Counted from the first letter of the stretch, positions 9,444 to 18,056 are shown. The stretch: DNA of 64,000 nt from Vibrio owensii CAIM 1854 = LMG 25443 (GCF_000817815.1 NZ_JPRD01000015.1:124001-188000); one strand, 5' to 3'. Numbers and translations are program-made. Notes: generated by a model not told the origin, from the letters alone.

Positions 9444-10252
9444 TACTCGAATTCAAATACTAACTCTTTAAGCCTTCGTGACATAAAGTCACTTTCTGGT
9501 TTTTTGAAAATACCAATTCCCTCGATGCTTGATTTCAAAATTTCGCATAGAACATCACTACCAAGTAATCCGGTAATTTGAGCCTCAAACGTTTTGTCAC
9601 TAAGTGGATTCATAATGACTCGCACCTGACAGTTCTGCCTTGCGAGTTTTTTTTCCATGATCACAGTATTCGAGATTCTATTTTTATACATCTGTTTGTA
9701 ATACTTGACATACTCACTCACCAATTGCATGTCTTGGGGTAAATCCCTACTTGTTTTCCACTTCTTATCCTGCATCGCCAAAATTGAATTGACGCAAACA
9801 TCTCTGTTTTTGTAAGAGTTGCCAGCGCTAGTCAACTGAATTGTCCCTTTCACAAAATCAGCACAGTCAATCTTTATCATTTCCCCTTGACGGTCAGACA
9901 CATACACATTAACCCTATCTTCCCCATCAAGGTAACCACCAAGGATATCGGCTTCGGTATAAGGCGTTTCCAAATAGTACTTTAAACCAGCATCGCATAT
10001 GGGTTTCATTTTAGCTGTCTGAGCTTTCCTTGTCGGAACAAGCGCCCTTTTCTTTGAATACCGAGCGCACTTTACGTCATCAGGCTTGCCTTTTGTGTTT
10101 ATAAAACTTACTAGTAAGTAACCATGCCTTTCTATTTCAACACTCATTACTTCTGAGCCTGTATATGGTGATGGCCGAGCAGCTTTATCCGTTTTTGCTA
10201 TGGATACTTGAGGGATAAAGGCCATTGCTGCAAGCAACAGATAAAGTTTCAT
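9440..10252 (-). CDS. Exported protein ending in a TolA C-terminal-like (TolA-III) domain
   Basis: The 270-residue protein has a signal peptide (MKLYLLLAAMAFIPQVSIA) and no membrane anchor. Its last 65 residues follow the TolA domain III pattern: a Cys at the first strand (CQVRVIMNPLSD), a G-L-L-G turn, a second Cys in LCEILKSSIEGIG, then a proline and a closing LVFEFEY strand. In TolA this domain is the periplasmic tip that binds TolB/Pal, colicins and the g3p protein of filamentous phage. The N-terminal 200 residues are not recognised and replace the long TolA helix. I infer a periplasmic binding or decoy role near the Tol-Pal system. Domain call fairly firm, role speculative. Confidence 0.6.
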   Translation of the reverse strand: MKLYLLLAAMAFIPQVSIAKTDKAARPSPYTGSEVMSVEIERHGYLLVSFINTKGKPDDVKCARYSKKRALVPTRKAQTAKMKPICDAGLKYYLETPYTEADILGGYLDGEDRVNVYVSDRQGEMIKIDCADFVKGTIQLTSAGNSYKNRDVCVNSILAMQDKKWKTSRDLPQDMQLVSEYVKYYKQMYKNRISNTVIMEKKLARQNCQVRVIMNPLSDKTFEAQITGLLGSDVLCEILKSSIEGIGIFKKPESDFMSRRLKELVFEFEY

Positions 10253-10412
10253 GAGTCAACTCTCCTATTCATTTAGCGACGTTAACCGACCTTGTACTCA
10301 ATCTTAAAAACATTATCCCATGGAGTACTTACCATTGGACAGCAGTAACTTTCAAAACGTATCTCTGACTTTACTGCACTCACTCTTAAGCATTCACAAT
10401 GTTGTGAATAAC

Positions 10413-10435
10413 AAAAAGGCACCCTTAAGTGCCTT
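10413..10435 (-). terminator. Intrinsic terminator of the 10467-11921 gene
   Basis: On the minus strand, AAGGCAC / GTGCCTT form a stem with a 6-nt loop followed by T residues, about 30 bases beyond the stop codon. Confidence 0.78.
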
Positions 10436-10466
10436 CTGAATAAATTCTTTTAGTCATTAAAAATTA

Positions 10467-11921
10467 CTAGTCATCATTCAAGATCGTAAAGTTGCCACTT
10501 GTTTTATCACTAAGGTAAGCGTTCACAGGGTTGCTAAGTTCTATAGAAAACGTCTCATCGTTCTCTCTCACTGTGTCACCGTAGATACGAACCTTCAATG
10601 TTTTTTTGGTCTCACCTTCTGGGAAACTTATCACTCCCCCCTGACCTTCGTAATCAATCTCAGATACGTCAACTGCACTTATATCTACATTGCCTTCAGA
10701 CCCACCAGCAGGAACGATTGTTAATCCATTCCACAATTCATGATCACCATATTTGCTCTTTAAGTACGATACTGAAACATTAGAACGGTTTACATTGCCA
10801 TAAAATCTGATGTTAAAGTTAGACGCTACTTGGTTCGCCCCAGCCTGAAATGCATCATGGTCTGTAATGATCATAATACCTCCGCCCAACTTAGAGTAAT
10901 CTCCGAAATTAGCAACGCCTTCTTTATTGAAGATCTTAACGTTAGAATAATTAGAGCCCATGTAAATTACAGCATCATATTGATTCAAGTAATCTAAAGG
11001 AACATTAACATTACCAACGCCACCAAAATCAAGACTATCTTTCACTGTCAATGAATACCCATAATCTCTCGCCCACTGGTTAAACGAATTGTAAAAGTGA
11101 CCACTTCCAGTACCTTTTACACGGTAGCTTTTACCGCTATTGGATGGATTACCACCAAACAGAAGGATTTTATTTCCTCCACCGCTTCTTTTGATCCATT
11201 GAATAGCATTATTCAGGTACCGCCATTGGTCCCCAGACTTTGAATACGTATTGTTATAAAATTTCGGGAAGCCACCATCCAGGACTAAGCGACCGCCAGC
11301 TGCATTATCAACTACAGAAATGAATGGGTTACCATACGCATCATAAGCTAAGTTAGTAGCTTCACCCGCAATCGAGTATGCATCATTATCACTTGTAATG
11401 TAATCGACAGTCACTTCGTGACCGGTTTTGACATCAAGTGACACTTCAACGTTCACAAACGAACTTCCTATATTGCCCTCAGGAACGACAACGTCTGCAA
11501 TGGAAATTGTAGGCACCACGTCTAATTCTGAGTAAAGTTCTGCAATGTGAAATTCAAACCAAACCTTGCCAGACGCCCCATCAACAAGACTCTTGAATGG
11601 AATTTTCATAATACCATTTTCGTCAGCTTCGACTTCTACCTGAATTGAATCCCCTGGATTAACAGTCTTCTCATCAATCATAAGGCTGATCTCAGACCTA
11701 TCCTCAAGCGTCAACGATACTAACTGACTGCCTACTGCAATATTCTCTTGAATTGTATAGAAAGGGCCCGCGCTAATTTGTGGCGTGGGTTGGTCAGCGT
11801 AATCATATACATATTCCGATTGATTTAGAGCTGAAATTGGATGTAGTTCGGTCGCATGTGACACGGGCACCGATAGGCAACAAACAAAGCCTAACATACT
11901 AGAGAGGTGTATTTTATTCAT
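10467..11921 (-). CDS. Exported Calx-beta protein with a large domain inserted in the Calx-beta fold
   Basis: A 484-residue exported protein. The start at 11921 has GGAG 9 bases upstream and begins the signal peptide MNKIHLSSMLGFVCCLSVPV. Residues about 65-135 contain the NPGDSIQVEVEAD block shared with the two large exported proteins at 2796 and 5007. A Calx-beta domain starts at about 145 (VPEGNIGSSFVNVEVSL...VTVDYITSDNDA). It breaks off and resumes some 240 residues later with VISFPEGETKKTLKVRIYGD and the typical NDETFSIELSNP ending. The insert has alternating strands and helices (KILLFGG, YDAVIYMGSNY, GGGIMIITDHDAF) reminiscent of glutamine-amidotransferase-like folds. Calx-beta modules usually bind calcium and occur in secreted adhesins. 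Confidence 0.72.
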   Translation of the reverse strand: MNKIHLSSMLGFVCCLSVPVSHATELHPISALNQSEYVYDYADQPTPQISAGPFYTIQENIAVGSQLVSLTLEDRSEISLMIDEKTVNPGDSIQVEVEADENGIMKIPFKSLVDGASGKVWFEFHIAELYSELDVVPTISIADVVVPEGNIGSSFVNVEVSLDVKTGHEVTVDYITSDNDAYSIAGEATNLAYDAYGNPFISVVDNAAGGRLVLDGGFPKFYNNTYSKSGDQWRYLNNAIQWIKRSGGGNKILLFGGNPSNSGKSYRVKGTGSGHFYNSFNQWARDYGYSLTVKDSLDFGGVGNVNVPLDYLNQYDAVIYMGSNYSNVKIFNKEGVANFGDYSKLGGGIMIITDHDAFQAGANQVASNFNIRFYGNVNRSNVSVSYLKSKYGDHELWNGLTIVPAGGSEGNVDISAVDVSEIDYEGQGGVISFPEGETKKTLKVRIYGDTVRENDETFSIELSNPVNAYLSDKTSGNFTILNDD

Positions 11922-12077
11922 TACAGAGGACTCCAAGGTACAAGATTCGGCTGTTTAGTTAAGCATATCGCGGTTGTTCAGCCTGCAATTTAGAAATATA
12001 ACCTTTTTGCGTCCACATTGCGAATTTCAAAGCTATTCCATTCAATTGAACTTAGGCTTAATACTCTATCTCTCATT

Positions 12078-12098
12078 GCTAAACAGTGTTAGACCGCA
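12078..12098 (+). repeat. Dispersed 21-bp repeat, copy A
   Basis: Twenty of 21 bases match the copies at 51255-51275 (opposite strand) and 56206-56226. The core GCTAAACA(A/G)TGTTAGACC is nearly palindromic in its middle (CTAAACA / TGTTAG). It sits directly beside the terminator at 12099-12130 in a non-coding stretch. Confidence 0.75.
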
Positions 12099-12130
12099 AA
12101 AAAAAACCACCATACACAAGTGAATGGTGG
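12097..12130 (-). terminator. Strong minus-strand terminator without an obvious gene
   Basis: On the minus strand the stem CCACCAT / ATGGTGG is followed by nine T residues, a textbook intrinsic terminator. No minus-strand protein gene ends here, because the next one up (12888-13283) is separated from it by a plus-strand gene. A small RNA transcribed leftwards from the 12131-12480 region would fit. Confidence 0.7.
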
Positions 12131-12480
12131 CAGCTAAAGAATGTTATTTGTGCAAGTTATGCGATGTCGAGCTGAAAAAGGGTTGTATGCAAAAACTAGA
12201 TGTCATGGAAGAATGATGCTAGTTGCGTTCAAAGATACATATCATTCATTCACGTTTCAAGAGGGAGTATGAAAATAGTTTATATTACCTAGTAAAAGGC
12301 ATATCGACATTAAAGTAAGACACAATCCACGCTAAGCTAATATTACTGCTAGCATTGGTTGCTACTAGAAAGGTCTTTCTATATTCTTTTATGCTTAACG
12401 ATGCTTTTATCAAGCATAGAAGTTTCAGTTTCATTGATACCCACGTTTAGATTAGGCCACTACTGCCAACTTACTTCCTT
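12131..12480. other. Non-coding stretch, possible small-RNA gene on the minus strand
   Basis: No reading frame with coding character is seen in these 350 bases. They lie immediately upstream, in minus-strand terms, of an orphan strong terminator, which is the only hint of a transcript. No known RNA family is recognised. Confidence 0.2.
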
Positions 12481-12873
12481 ATGCAAGTGATTAAATTAAA
12501 CAACAAACACTTCAGAACGATCTCTGCAGGTGACTCCTACATTGCATTCTTCTGCCATGAAGAGCCAAAGTTAAGAGTTGGGGCCATTTCCATTGGTAAC
12601 TATTTCGACGGTACTGAGTTCAAAGGGATTATTACAAATATATATTCCAAACCTCTTAGCAAATTGATGCCTGAAGAACTGTTAGCTGGTGGCTATCAAA
12701 GCTCTAGACTTCTATCCTATGACTTAGCTATGCAATACACTCGATTTATTAAGAGCGACGATATAATTACGCTTGTATGCTTCACTATTACGTCAGATAC
12801 GGTTTATGACGTAGAATGTCGCAAATCAATAGTAGATGATGGTTACCAATCAACTTTAAAACTTGTCATTTAA
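12481..12873 (+). CDS. Hypothetical protein, possibly ASCH/PUA-like
   Basis: A 130-residue protein with no signal peptide. The layout (an early basic/acidic strand, LRVGAISIGNYFDGTEFKGI, a helix around LMPEELLAGGY, and a closing hydrophobic strand DIITLVCFTI) resembles small ASCH proteins such as YqfB, which hydrolyse modified nucleosides or bind RNA. The similarity is by pattern only and the catalytic Lys/Thr/Glu set of YqfB was not identified. The ATG has no clear ribosome site. Confidence 0.4.
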   Translation: MQVIKLNNKHFRTISAGDSYIAFFCHEEPKLRVGAISIGNYFDGTEFKGIITNIYSKPLSKLMPEELLAGGYQSSRLLSYDLAMQYTRFIKSDDIITLVCFTITSDTVYDVECRKSIVDDGYQSTLKLVI

Positions 12874-12887
12874 CTCACCCAGCTGTT

Positions 12888-13283
12888 CTATCCGACCTTT
12901 CTCTCTAAACCAGCCTCTTGCGCAATCTCATCGGTTTCAATACGACAAAGCTCAGCCTCTATCATTGCTAGAGTAGAATTTGTTTCTCTGAGGTCTCTTG
13001 AAAGTTGAGATTGACGCTTCTCTTGCCGGCTTTTGGCTACCACCAGCATTTCTTTCAAGTTAAGTGGATTGTCTAGATTAAATAGCAGCCCATTATCGTC
13101 ATTGAAGACATACCCACATGACTGCCAGTCCGGACAGGCTATGGTCTCATTCTTCTCATGGAGTTTACTCATACAGTGTGGGCAGAACTTATCTTCATCG
13201 TCCAAAAGTTTAAAACAATGCACGTTTTTCACCGAAATAAAATATAGAAATGATACGAACCAAGGTTCAGATTGAATTTTCAT
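12888..13283 (-). CDS. Zinc-ribbon and coiled-coil hypothetical protein
   Basis: A 131-residue protein with four Cys in a zinc-ribbon-like layout (CPHC at about residues 34-37, then CPDWQSC about 12 residues later), followed by a charged helix (about 75-125) that should form a coiled coil. It probably binds one zinc ion and may contact nucleic acid or a partner protein. Not recognised further. Its 3' end faces the 12481 gene convergently, with 14 bases between them. Confidence 0.5.
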   Translation of the reverse strand: MKIQSEPWFVSFLYFISVKNVHCFKLLDDEDKFCPHCMSKLHEKNETIACPDWQSCGYVFNDDNGLLFNLDNPLNLKEMLVVAKSRQEKRQSQLSRDLRETNSTLAMIEAELCRIETDEIAQEAGLERKVG

Positions 13284-13442
13284 AATACTCTAAACGAAGC
13301 ACCTTGAGAATTAAACAATCAAAAAACCAACGCCCATTACATCACTCAAAGTGCATAGTAATTCATAAATATGCAAAACGGTCAAAATATACGCGGGGAA
13401 ACACTTAACGATACGCATAGATTGAGAATGGGTATGCAATAA

Positions 13443-13460
13443 GCCGCTAAAGGTAGCGGC
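13443..13460 (-). terminator. Hairpin after the 13484-15301 gene
   Basis: GCCGCTA / TAGCGGC stem with a 4-nt loop just past the stop codon. The following minus-strand bases are only moderately T-rich, so termination is probable rather than certain. Confidence 0.45.
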
Positions 13461-13483
13461 CTGATTGCCCAAAATGTCTCGCA

Positions 13484-15301
13484 TCAATCAGCAGACTGAC
13501 TAATTACATTTAACCCGCTCACACCAGTCTTTCTGTACAGCCGTGCAATCTCGGAGAATCGCTCTAATCCAGACTTTTCAGTGTAAGGTGACGGCGAACC
13601 ATGTGAAAGGTACTCCTCATTTTGAGAAGAGAGGAACTTACAATAATCAGCAACAGTAAGTAGGCTTTCCCAACGGTTGTGAAATTGCTTCTGTAATAAC
13701 CTAATGCTTTTGAATTCTCTTACTAACAGATCGGCATCAAAGCTGCCAGAAAGTAAATCCTGAAGGTAATGCGTAAGAACTGCACCACCAGCAATAAACG
13801 TATAATCCTCATGCTCATGGAGCTTAACTGCACCAAGCAGGGATAAGAATATAAAGACTAGGAACTCAGGCTCACGATCATCACATCCCCACACCATAAT
13901 CGAACGGCTATTGTAATATTCATATTGACTGAATTGTTGATAGCTATATCCTAAATATGTTTGGTCAATTTGACCAGCCAACTCCGGATACATCTTGAGT
14001 ACACGACCTCCAAGTTCGAAAGCATGTTCAATTTCTTCAACCGTACAATCTTCATCATCATTGATAAACTGAACAGCATCACCCTCGGTCATCGAGTTAC
14101 TGTTCGATAGATTGGAAAACACGGTTTTCAAGTCAGGAATATTGAGTAATTTGACCTTTCGCTCAATTCGCTTTCGGATAAATGGAAGTGTTTTGAATAG
14201 ACTGCAATATTCGGCCAAAACCGTTGGGTCAACAAATTCTGACGGAATCTGATAGTCATTTTCTCCAGACATTGGTTGAAATTCAGAGAGAGATGGTATT
14301 AAACCTAAGTTGCCAAGTGAAGAGTATGTCTTAGTCAGATAGAAGACCTGCTCATTCACATCCACTTTTAAATACTGACTAAAATCAGCGGTACTAGAAT
14401 GTCCTTCATAATCAGACTCGACAGTCCTACCCAGCCAACAAACCTCAACCTTACCAGACAATGGATAGATCTCGACAATTGGCTTGCCTAAATACAATGA
14501 TTTCAATGCAGTAGTGACACCAGTGAAATCCGAGTAAATGTTAGGATAATACGCTTTAAGTGCTGCGTTATACAACAGATAGCCTTGATCGCATTTGAAA
14601 ACCTGCACTTGATTCGGTGTGCGCCACATTAAAGATCCCGAAGCATCTTTCTCATGAAGGTACTCATCAATTGGCAACCAGGCCTTAGGCATGATGAATT
14701 TATCGATAATTTCTTGCCGAGTTATGGACTCAGATTCAAGAATGTCATCGGTAATCCCCCCTACTTTCTCAATAAGCCTTTCATAACGGCTCGCGCTAAA
14801 TATCAACCCATTCTTACTCACAGCAAAACTATAAGGTGGGATTACTCCCTCATGGTACTGATTTATGACTATTGCTGGTGACTTATAACTCTGCAAGAGA
14901 TGAGCTTCATCGAAAATAATTTGCTGAAACTTAGGGTCTGATCGTGATAGTTCTCGGACATAATTATCTTCTACGTACTTATCAGTAACTTTATAAATAG
15001 AAAGCTCTTTCAGAGGCAGTTTAGCGCATAGAGCGCTCGCAGCTTCTATCGAAACGTCACAATACATCACGGCTCGTACTACCATTGAACTTACAATCTT
15101 GTTCACCTGAATCTGGATTGGAAGCTCTTGGCTATCAGCTACCTGATCTAACTCATAGTACGAGTTGTATCCTAGTAGTAAAGCGAGGGTTTCGCGTGAT
15201 TTGTTATGGGCGAGTTTGCCTGCAGGCCAGTGACGTCCCATATATTTAGCGACTTTGTTGAATTTGGCAGGTAGATCTGCCCTGAGAATGGCAATACGCA
15301 T
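13484..15301 (-). CDS. Large hypothetical cytoplasmic protein
   Basis: A 605-residue soluble protein, not recognised. The start at 15301 has AAGGTG 7 bases upstream; a frame reaching 15355 has no such site. The N-terminus holds a motif seen at the start of assorted mobile-element proteins (KSRETLALLLGYNSYYELDQ, residues about 33-52), a helix pair that often precedes enzymatic or DNA-handling domains. The rest is rich in acidic helices with no Walker, nuclease or zinc motif that I can see. It is the largest gene in a block of small unknown genes. Confidence 0.5.
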   Translation of the reverse strand: MRIAILRADLPAKFNKVAKYMGRHWPAGKLAHNKSRETLALLLGYNSYYELDQVADSQELPIQIQVNKIVSSMVVRAVMYCDVSIEAASALCAKLPLKELSIYKVTDKYVEDNYVRELSRSDPKFQQIIFDEAHLLQSYKSPAIVINQYHEGVIPPYSFAVSKNGLIFSASRYERLIEKVGGITDDILESESITRQEIIDKFIMPKAWLPIDEYLHEKDASGSLMWRTPNQVQVFKCDQGYLLYNAALKAYYPNIYSDFTGVTTALKSLYLGKPIVEIYPLSGKVEVCWLGRTVESDYEGHSSTADFSQYLKVDVNEQVFYLTKTYSSLGNLGLIPSLSEFQPMSGENDYQIPSEFVDPTVLAEYCSLFKTLPFIRKRIERKVKLLNIPDLKTVFSNLSNSNSMTEGDAVQFINDDEDCTVEEIEHAFELGGRVLKMYPELAGQIDQTYLGYSYQQFSQYEYYNSRSIMVWGCDDREPEFLVFIFLSLLGAVKLHEHEDYTFIAGGAVLTHYLQDLLSGSFDADLLVREFKSIRLLQKQFHNRWESLLTVADYCKFLSSQNEEYLSHGSPSPYTEKSGLERFSEIARLYRKTGVSGLNVISQSAD

Positions 15302-15490
15302 AGTTACACCTTTAGTAGTTGCTGCCTGACCACACATGCAAACCATGCGAGTCAAATTGAAAAAAAGTAGACCTGGTTAATCACAAAGGATGTCAATACG
15401 ACTATGCCACGGCAGCGGCTGGAACCCTTTAGCCCCCAAAGATCAGGTCAAAATCATTAGATCACAGAGAAAAGTAAAAAACAACACTTA

Positions 15491-15799
15491 TCAGGAAGTG
15501 GTACCCCACCGGAATTTGTTGGCCGTTAGTAAAAGTGCCAATGAAAGAATCCCAAGCCCAAGCCAGTAATACGCAAAAACTATCAACAAACCATCTGCAT
15601 CGGTTTGGGTATAATTATATAGTGCTAAAATTAGGCCCATAGCCATTGTATGTGCCACCTCATATAATGCAGCGAACACGATATTCGAATGGCGGCGATA
15701 TTTCTCAACCTGAGGAAACACCGTTGAAAATACAACAACATTAATTGCTGAAGAAGCCACCAGCCATACAATGACCAACAAAAAACCATTTACGGACAT
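15491..15799 (-). CDS. Small membrane protein (three transmembrane segments)
   Basis: A 102-residue protein with hydrophobic segments at about residues 5-28, 40-62 and 70-92. No family recognised. It begins 5 bases after the end of the 15804 gene, so it is probably the last gene of that minus-strand transcript. Confidence 0.5.
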   Translation of the reverse strand: MSVNGFLLVIVWLVASSAINVVVFSTVFPQVEKYRRHSNIVFAALYEVAHTMAMGLILALYNYTQTDADGLLIVFAYYWLGLGILSLALLLTANKFRWGTTS

Positions 15800-15803
15800 T
15801 CAG

Positions 15804-16169
15804 CTACTCCATTTTGCTCGAAATTAATCCTTCTTCATTTAAGCGGTCAAGAGCTTGCTGCAAGGCTTCTACATGCTCTGGGTACCCATTTTCTCGAGCA
15901 TTAGCAGCCATCTCACTGATTGTACTTTCTACGGTCGCTACGTTACCTTCACTTATCCGCTGAATACCAGCCACAGTTTCATCATACAGCGGCCAGTCAT
16001 GTTCAATTACAACACATTTTAATTGTGACTTACCTGATGACAGTCGGTAAGAAGCAACTTTCCCGAGAAGTTTATCTAATTGAACCTTCTCGTCTTGTGA
16101 CAGCGCTGCATCCACATCTTTTGTCTTTGCTACCCAATAACGAGTATCAAGTTCGAATTTATTATCCAT
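15804..16169 (-). CDS. Small soluble hypothetical protein
   Basis: A 121-residue acidic protein. The ATG at 16169 follows GTGGAG by 7 bases. The apparent longer frame would start on a GTG that is part of this ribosome site, so the shorter start is preferred. No motif recognised; predicted mostly helical in the second half. It follows the 16175 gene by 5 bases, indicating co-transcription. Confidence 0.5.
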   Translation of the reverse strand: MDNKFELDTRYWVAKTKDVDAALSQDEKVQLDKLLGKVASYRLSSGKSQLKCVVIEHDWPLYDETVAGIQRISEGNVATVESTISEMAANARENGYPEHVEALQQALDRLNEEGLISSKME

Positions 16170-16174
16170 TCCAT

Positions 16175-16438
16175 TTAACTCCACACTTCAGAGGCCATTG
16201 GTTCCATACCCAAGGCCTTTGGTAGAATCATATCACCCATCTCAGAAGCTAAAGCTTGATACTTTTCAAAGTCTTCAAAGCTTAGGTCAAATTCCAAGTG
16301 GATAAAACGTTGCTTATAGGTTTCTTTTGACTTAAGCAAATTGCTTTCTAGCGCACTAAACGATTTTACTGTAACCGCCATTTGAGCTAGATGCAGTACA
16401 GAGACCTTGTTCTTACTCCCAAGTTGAAACAGATACAT
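16175..16438 (-). CDS. Small hypothetical protein
   Basis: An 87-residue soluble protein, not recognised. It is packed between the 16445 and 15804 genes with gaps of only 5-6 bases, so it is part of a minus-strand operon that starts with the RecA-like gene. Confidence 0.45.
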   Translation of the reverse strand: MYLFQLGSKNKVSVLHLAQMAVTVKSFSALESNLLKSKETYKQRFIHLEFDLSFEDFEKYQALASEMGDMILPKALGMEPMASEVWS

Positions 16439-16444
16439 AGCCTC

Positions 16445-16570
16445 TCATGGCTGAGCCGTGCTCATATCATAATCAAGCTCGACAAAGCGGTAATCACCAG
16501 ACTCAATTGCTTCAATAGCCTCGGAATAACTGTGCACTTTGTGCGTGACTAGTTTACTTTCAGTTGTCAT
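16445..16570 (-). CDS. Very small acidic hypothetical protein
   Basis: A 41-residue protein. The ATG at 16570 is chosen because AGAGG lies 7 bases upstream; an alternative in-frame ATG at 16666 would overlap the RecA-like stop (ATGATGA). The acidic tail (SGDYRFVELDYDMSTAQP) gives no function. Operon position is between the RecA-like gene and the 16175 gene. Confidence 0.4.
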   Translation of the reverse strand: MTTESKLVTHKVHSYSEAIEAIESGDYRFVELDYDMSTAQP

Positions 16571-16662
16571 GACAAACCTCTTAAATGAAAATAGGATCAC
16601 TTCCTGGCGTTTAGTGTGGTGACCCCTAGAAAATGTACGATCGCAATATGATTTTTCGTTCA

Positions 16663-17655
16663 TCAAAATCTGCGACTCGATATGTTCAGCAATCTACGAT
16701 TTAATGAGTTCCTTAATTTAGGGTGCTGATCTAAATACGTAACCACCTGATTTATACTAGGTCCCAAATACCGACCTCTTACAAATATCGCTCCAGAAGA
16801 ATCTTGCTTCAAGTAACCATTTTCAGAACAGTACTTTAACGTTTCATGCGTTAATGCCATGCCCTTATTGAATATTAAAGGAAGAGTAACTGAAGCCCCC
16901 TCTACACCGTCTTTGTGTTTCAATACTTTGATCTTGCAGTGATGACCAATCAACGAATTGTTACGTAATATATCATAACTTTTTTTTAGTCTGATTCGCG
17001 TTGCCATCATGTTCAACACAGGACGACCACCAACACTCTCAAAAGCTTCTTTCCCTGAGTTGTTAGGCTTTTGCCTTAGTTGATTGGTAAAAATCACCGT
17101 GCAACTTGATGATTTCAACGCAGCTCTAATAGTAGTAAATCCATTTGCTAACACCCTAGAGTGTTCAAGTGCATTTTCTTCATCATGAAATAAAGATTTA
17201 TTCTGATGATTCATCGGTAACAATGCGGCTATTGAATCAATGACAATGATGTCCACTAACCCACTTTGAATTAGCACTAACGCGGTACTAAAGGCTTGCT
17301 CTGCGGTCTTTGGTTGAGAGAATATCAATGAAGCTGTATCAACGCCTACCTTCATAGCATAAGACAGGTCTAGGGCGTGTTCTGCGTCCAGAAAAGCGGC
17401 TGTTCCTCCGGACACCTGACATGCAGCAACAGCGTGAAGAGCTAAGGTGCTCTTCCCTGCTCCTGTATGACCAGAAATCTCCACCATTCGAGTGACGGTG
17501 TAACCTTGAGTGCCAAGCGCCTTATCTAACACTAAGCTCCCGCTCGAATACGACTTATCACTCGATTTCGCGTCTGATAATGAGATTTTATGATTCAACA
17601 ACAACGGCGTTATCTGTTGCGGTTGGTGGTATTGACTGCTATGCACTAAAAACAT
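16663..17655 (-). CDS. Divergent RecA-family recombinase
   Basis: A 330-residue RecA paralogue. It keeps the nucleotide-binding core: Walker A GHTGAGKST at 62-70 (standard RecA has GPESSGKTT), FLDAEHALD with the catalytic Glu at 92, Walker B IIVIDSIAALLP at about 137-147, and TNQLRQK. It differs where RecA touches DNA: loop L1 is replaced by a sequence around NHQNKSLFHDEEN, and loop L2 lacks the GNPETTTGG-type motif, having KPNNSGKEAFESVGGRPV instead. The N-terminal helix domain is very short and the acidic C-tail is absent. It may act in element-specific strand exchange or regulation. First gene of a minus-strand run of small genes. Confidence 0.8.
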   Translation of the reverse strand: MFLVHSSQYHQPQQITPLLLNHKISLSDAKSSDKSYSSGSLVLDKALGTQGYTVTRMVEISGHTGAGKSTLALHAVAACQVSGGTAAFLDAEHALDLSYAMKVGVDTASLIFSQPKTAEQAFSTALVLIQSGLVDIIVIDSIAALLPMNHQNKSLFHDEENALEHSRVLANGFTTIRAALKSSSCTVIFTNQLRQKPNNSGKEAFESVGGRPVLNMMATRIRLKKSYDILRNNSLIGHHCKIKVLKHKDGVEGASVTLPLIFNKGMALTHETLKYCSENGYLKQDSSGAIFVRGRYLGPSINQVVTYLDQHPKLRNSLNRRLLNISSRRF

Positions 17656-17680
17656 CCGGTAACAGTTGATATAACCGGAT
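17654..17680. promoter_or_regulatory. Inverted repeat over the RecA-like start codon, candidate operator
   Basis: ATCCGGT (17654-17660) and ACCGGAT (17674-17680) form a perfect 7-bp inverted repeat with a 13-bp spacer, overlapping the ATG of the RecA-like gene. It does not match a LexA box (CTGT-N8-ACAG). It could be an operator, or a hairpin that hides the start codon. Confidence 0.4.
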
Positions 17681-17797
17681 AATATCTAAAACTAATCTAG
17701 CTCCTTCTGATCATATTACGTTTTCAGTCACATACGTTGTTAATACTATACTCACAGACAATCGACCTGCTGCACAATCAAACACTTATTGCAAAGT

Positions 17798-18004
17798 TCA
17801 TCCAATACTCAAACGCCGAATAGCCTTTCCAAAATAATCAATTAGGAACACTATCATCCCAAAAGTAGCGGCAATCACAAGAGCAGGTGCACCAATCACC
17901 CATGTCCACCATCGATAGTCATTACCCTTATAGCCTAACTGAGAAACCGCAAATACCACGCTAGCAGCTGTATATAGGCATAAAAACCACCAAAAATAAC
18001 TCAT
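17798..18004 (-). CDS. Small membrane protein (two transmembrane segments)
   Basis: A 68-residue protein rich in tryptophan, with hydrophobic segments at about residues 2-22 and 35-58 and a basic C-terminus (KAIRRLSIG). No family recognised. It is separated from the RecA-like gene by about 140 bases that carry the operator-like repeat. Confidence 0.45.
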   Translation of the reverse strand: MSYFWWFLCLYTAASVVFAVSQLGYKGNDYRWWTWVIGAPALVIAATFGMIVFLIDYFGKAIRRLSIG

Positions 18005-18056
18005 GTTATCGACCCCAAAAGTGATAAGAGAATGATTTAACCAAAATTAAGACCGA

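Noticed and set aside
17650..17740. LexA/SOS box before the RecA-like gene
   Set aside because: No CTGT-N8-ACAG match was found; the inverted repeat present has different arms and spacing.
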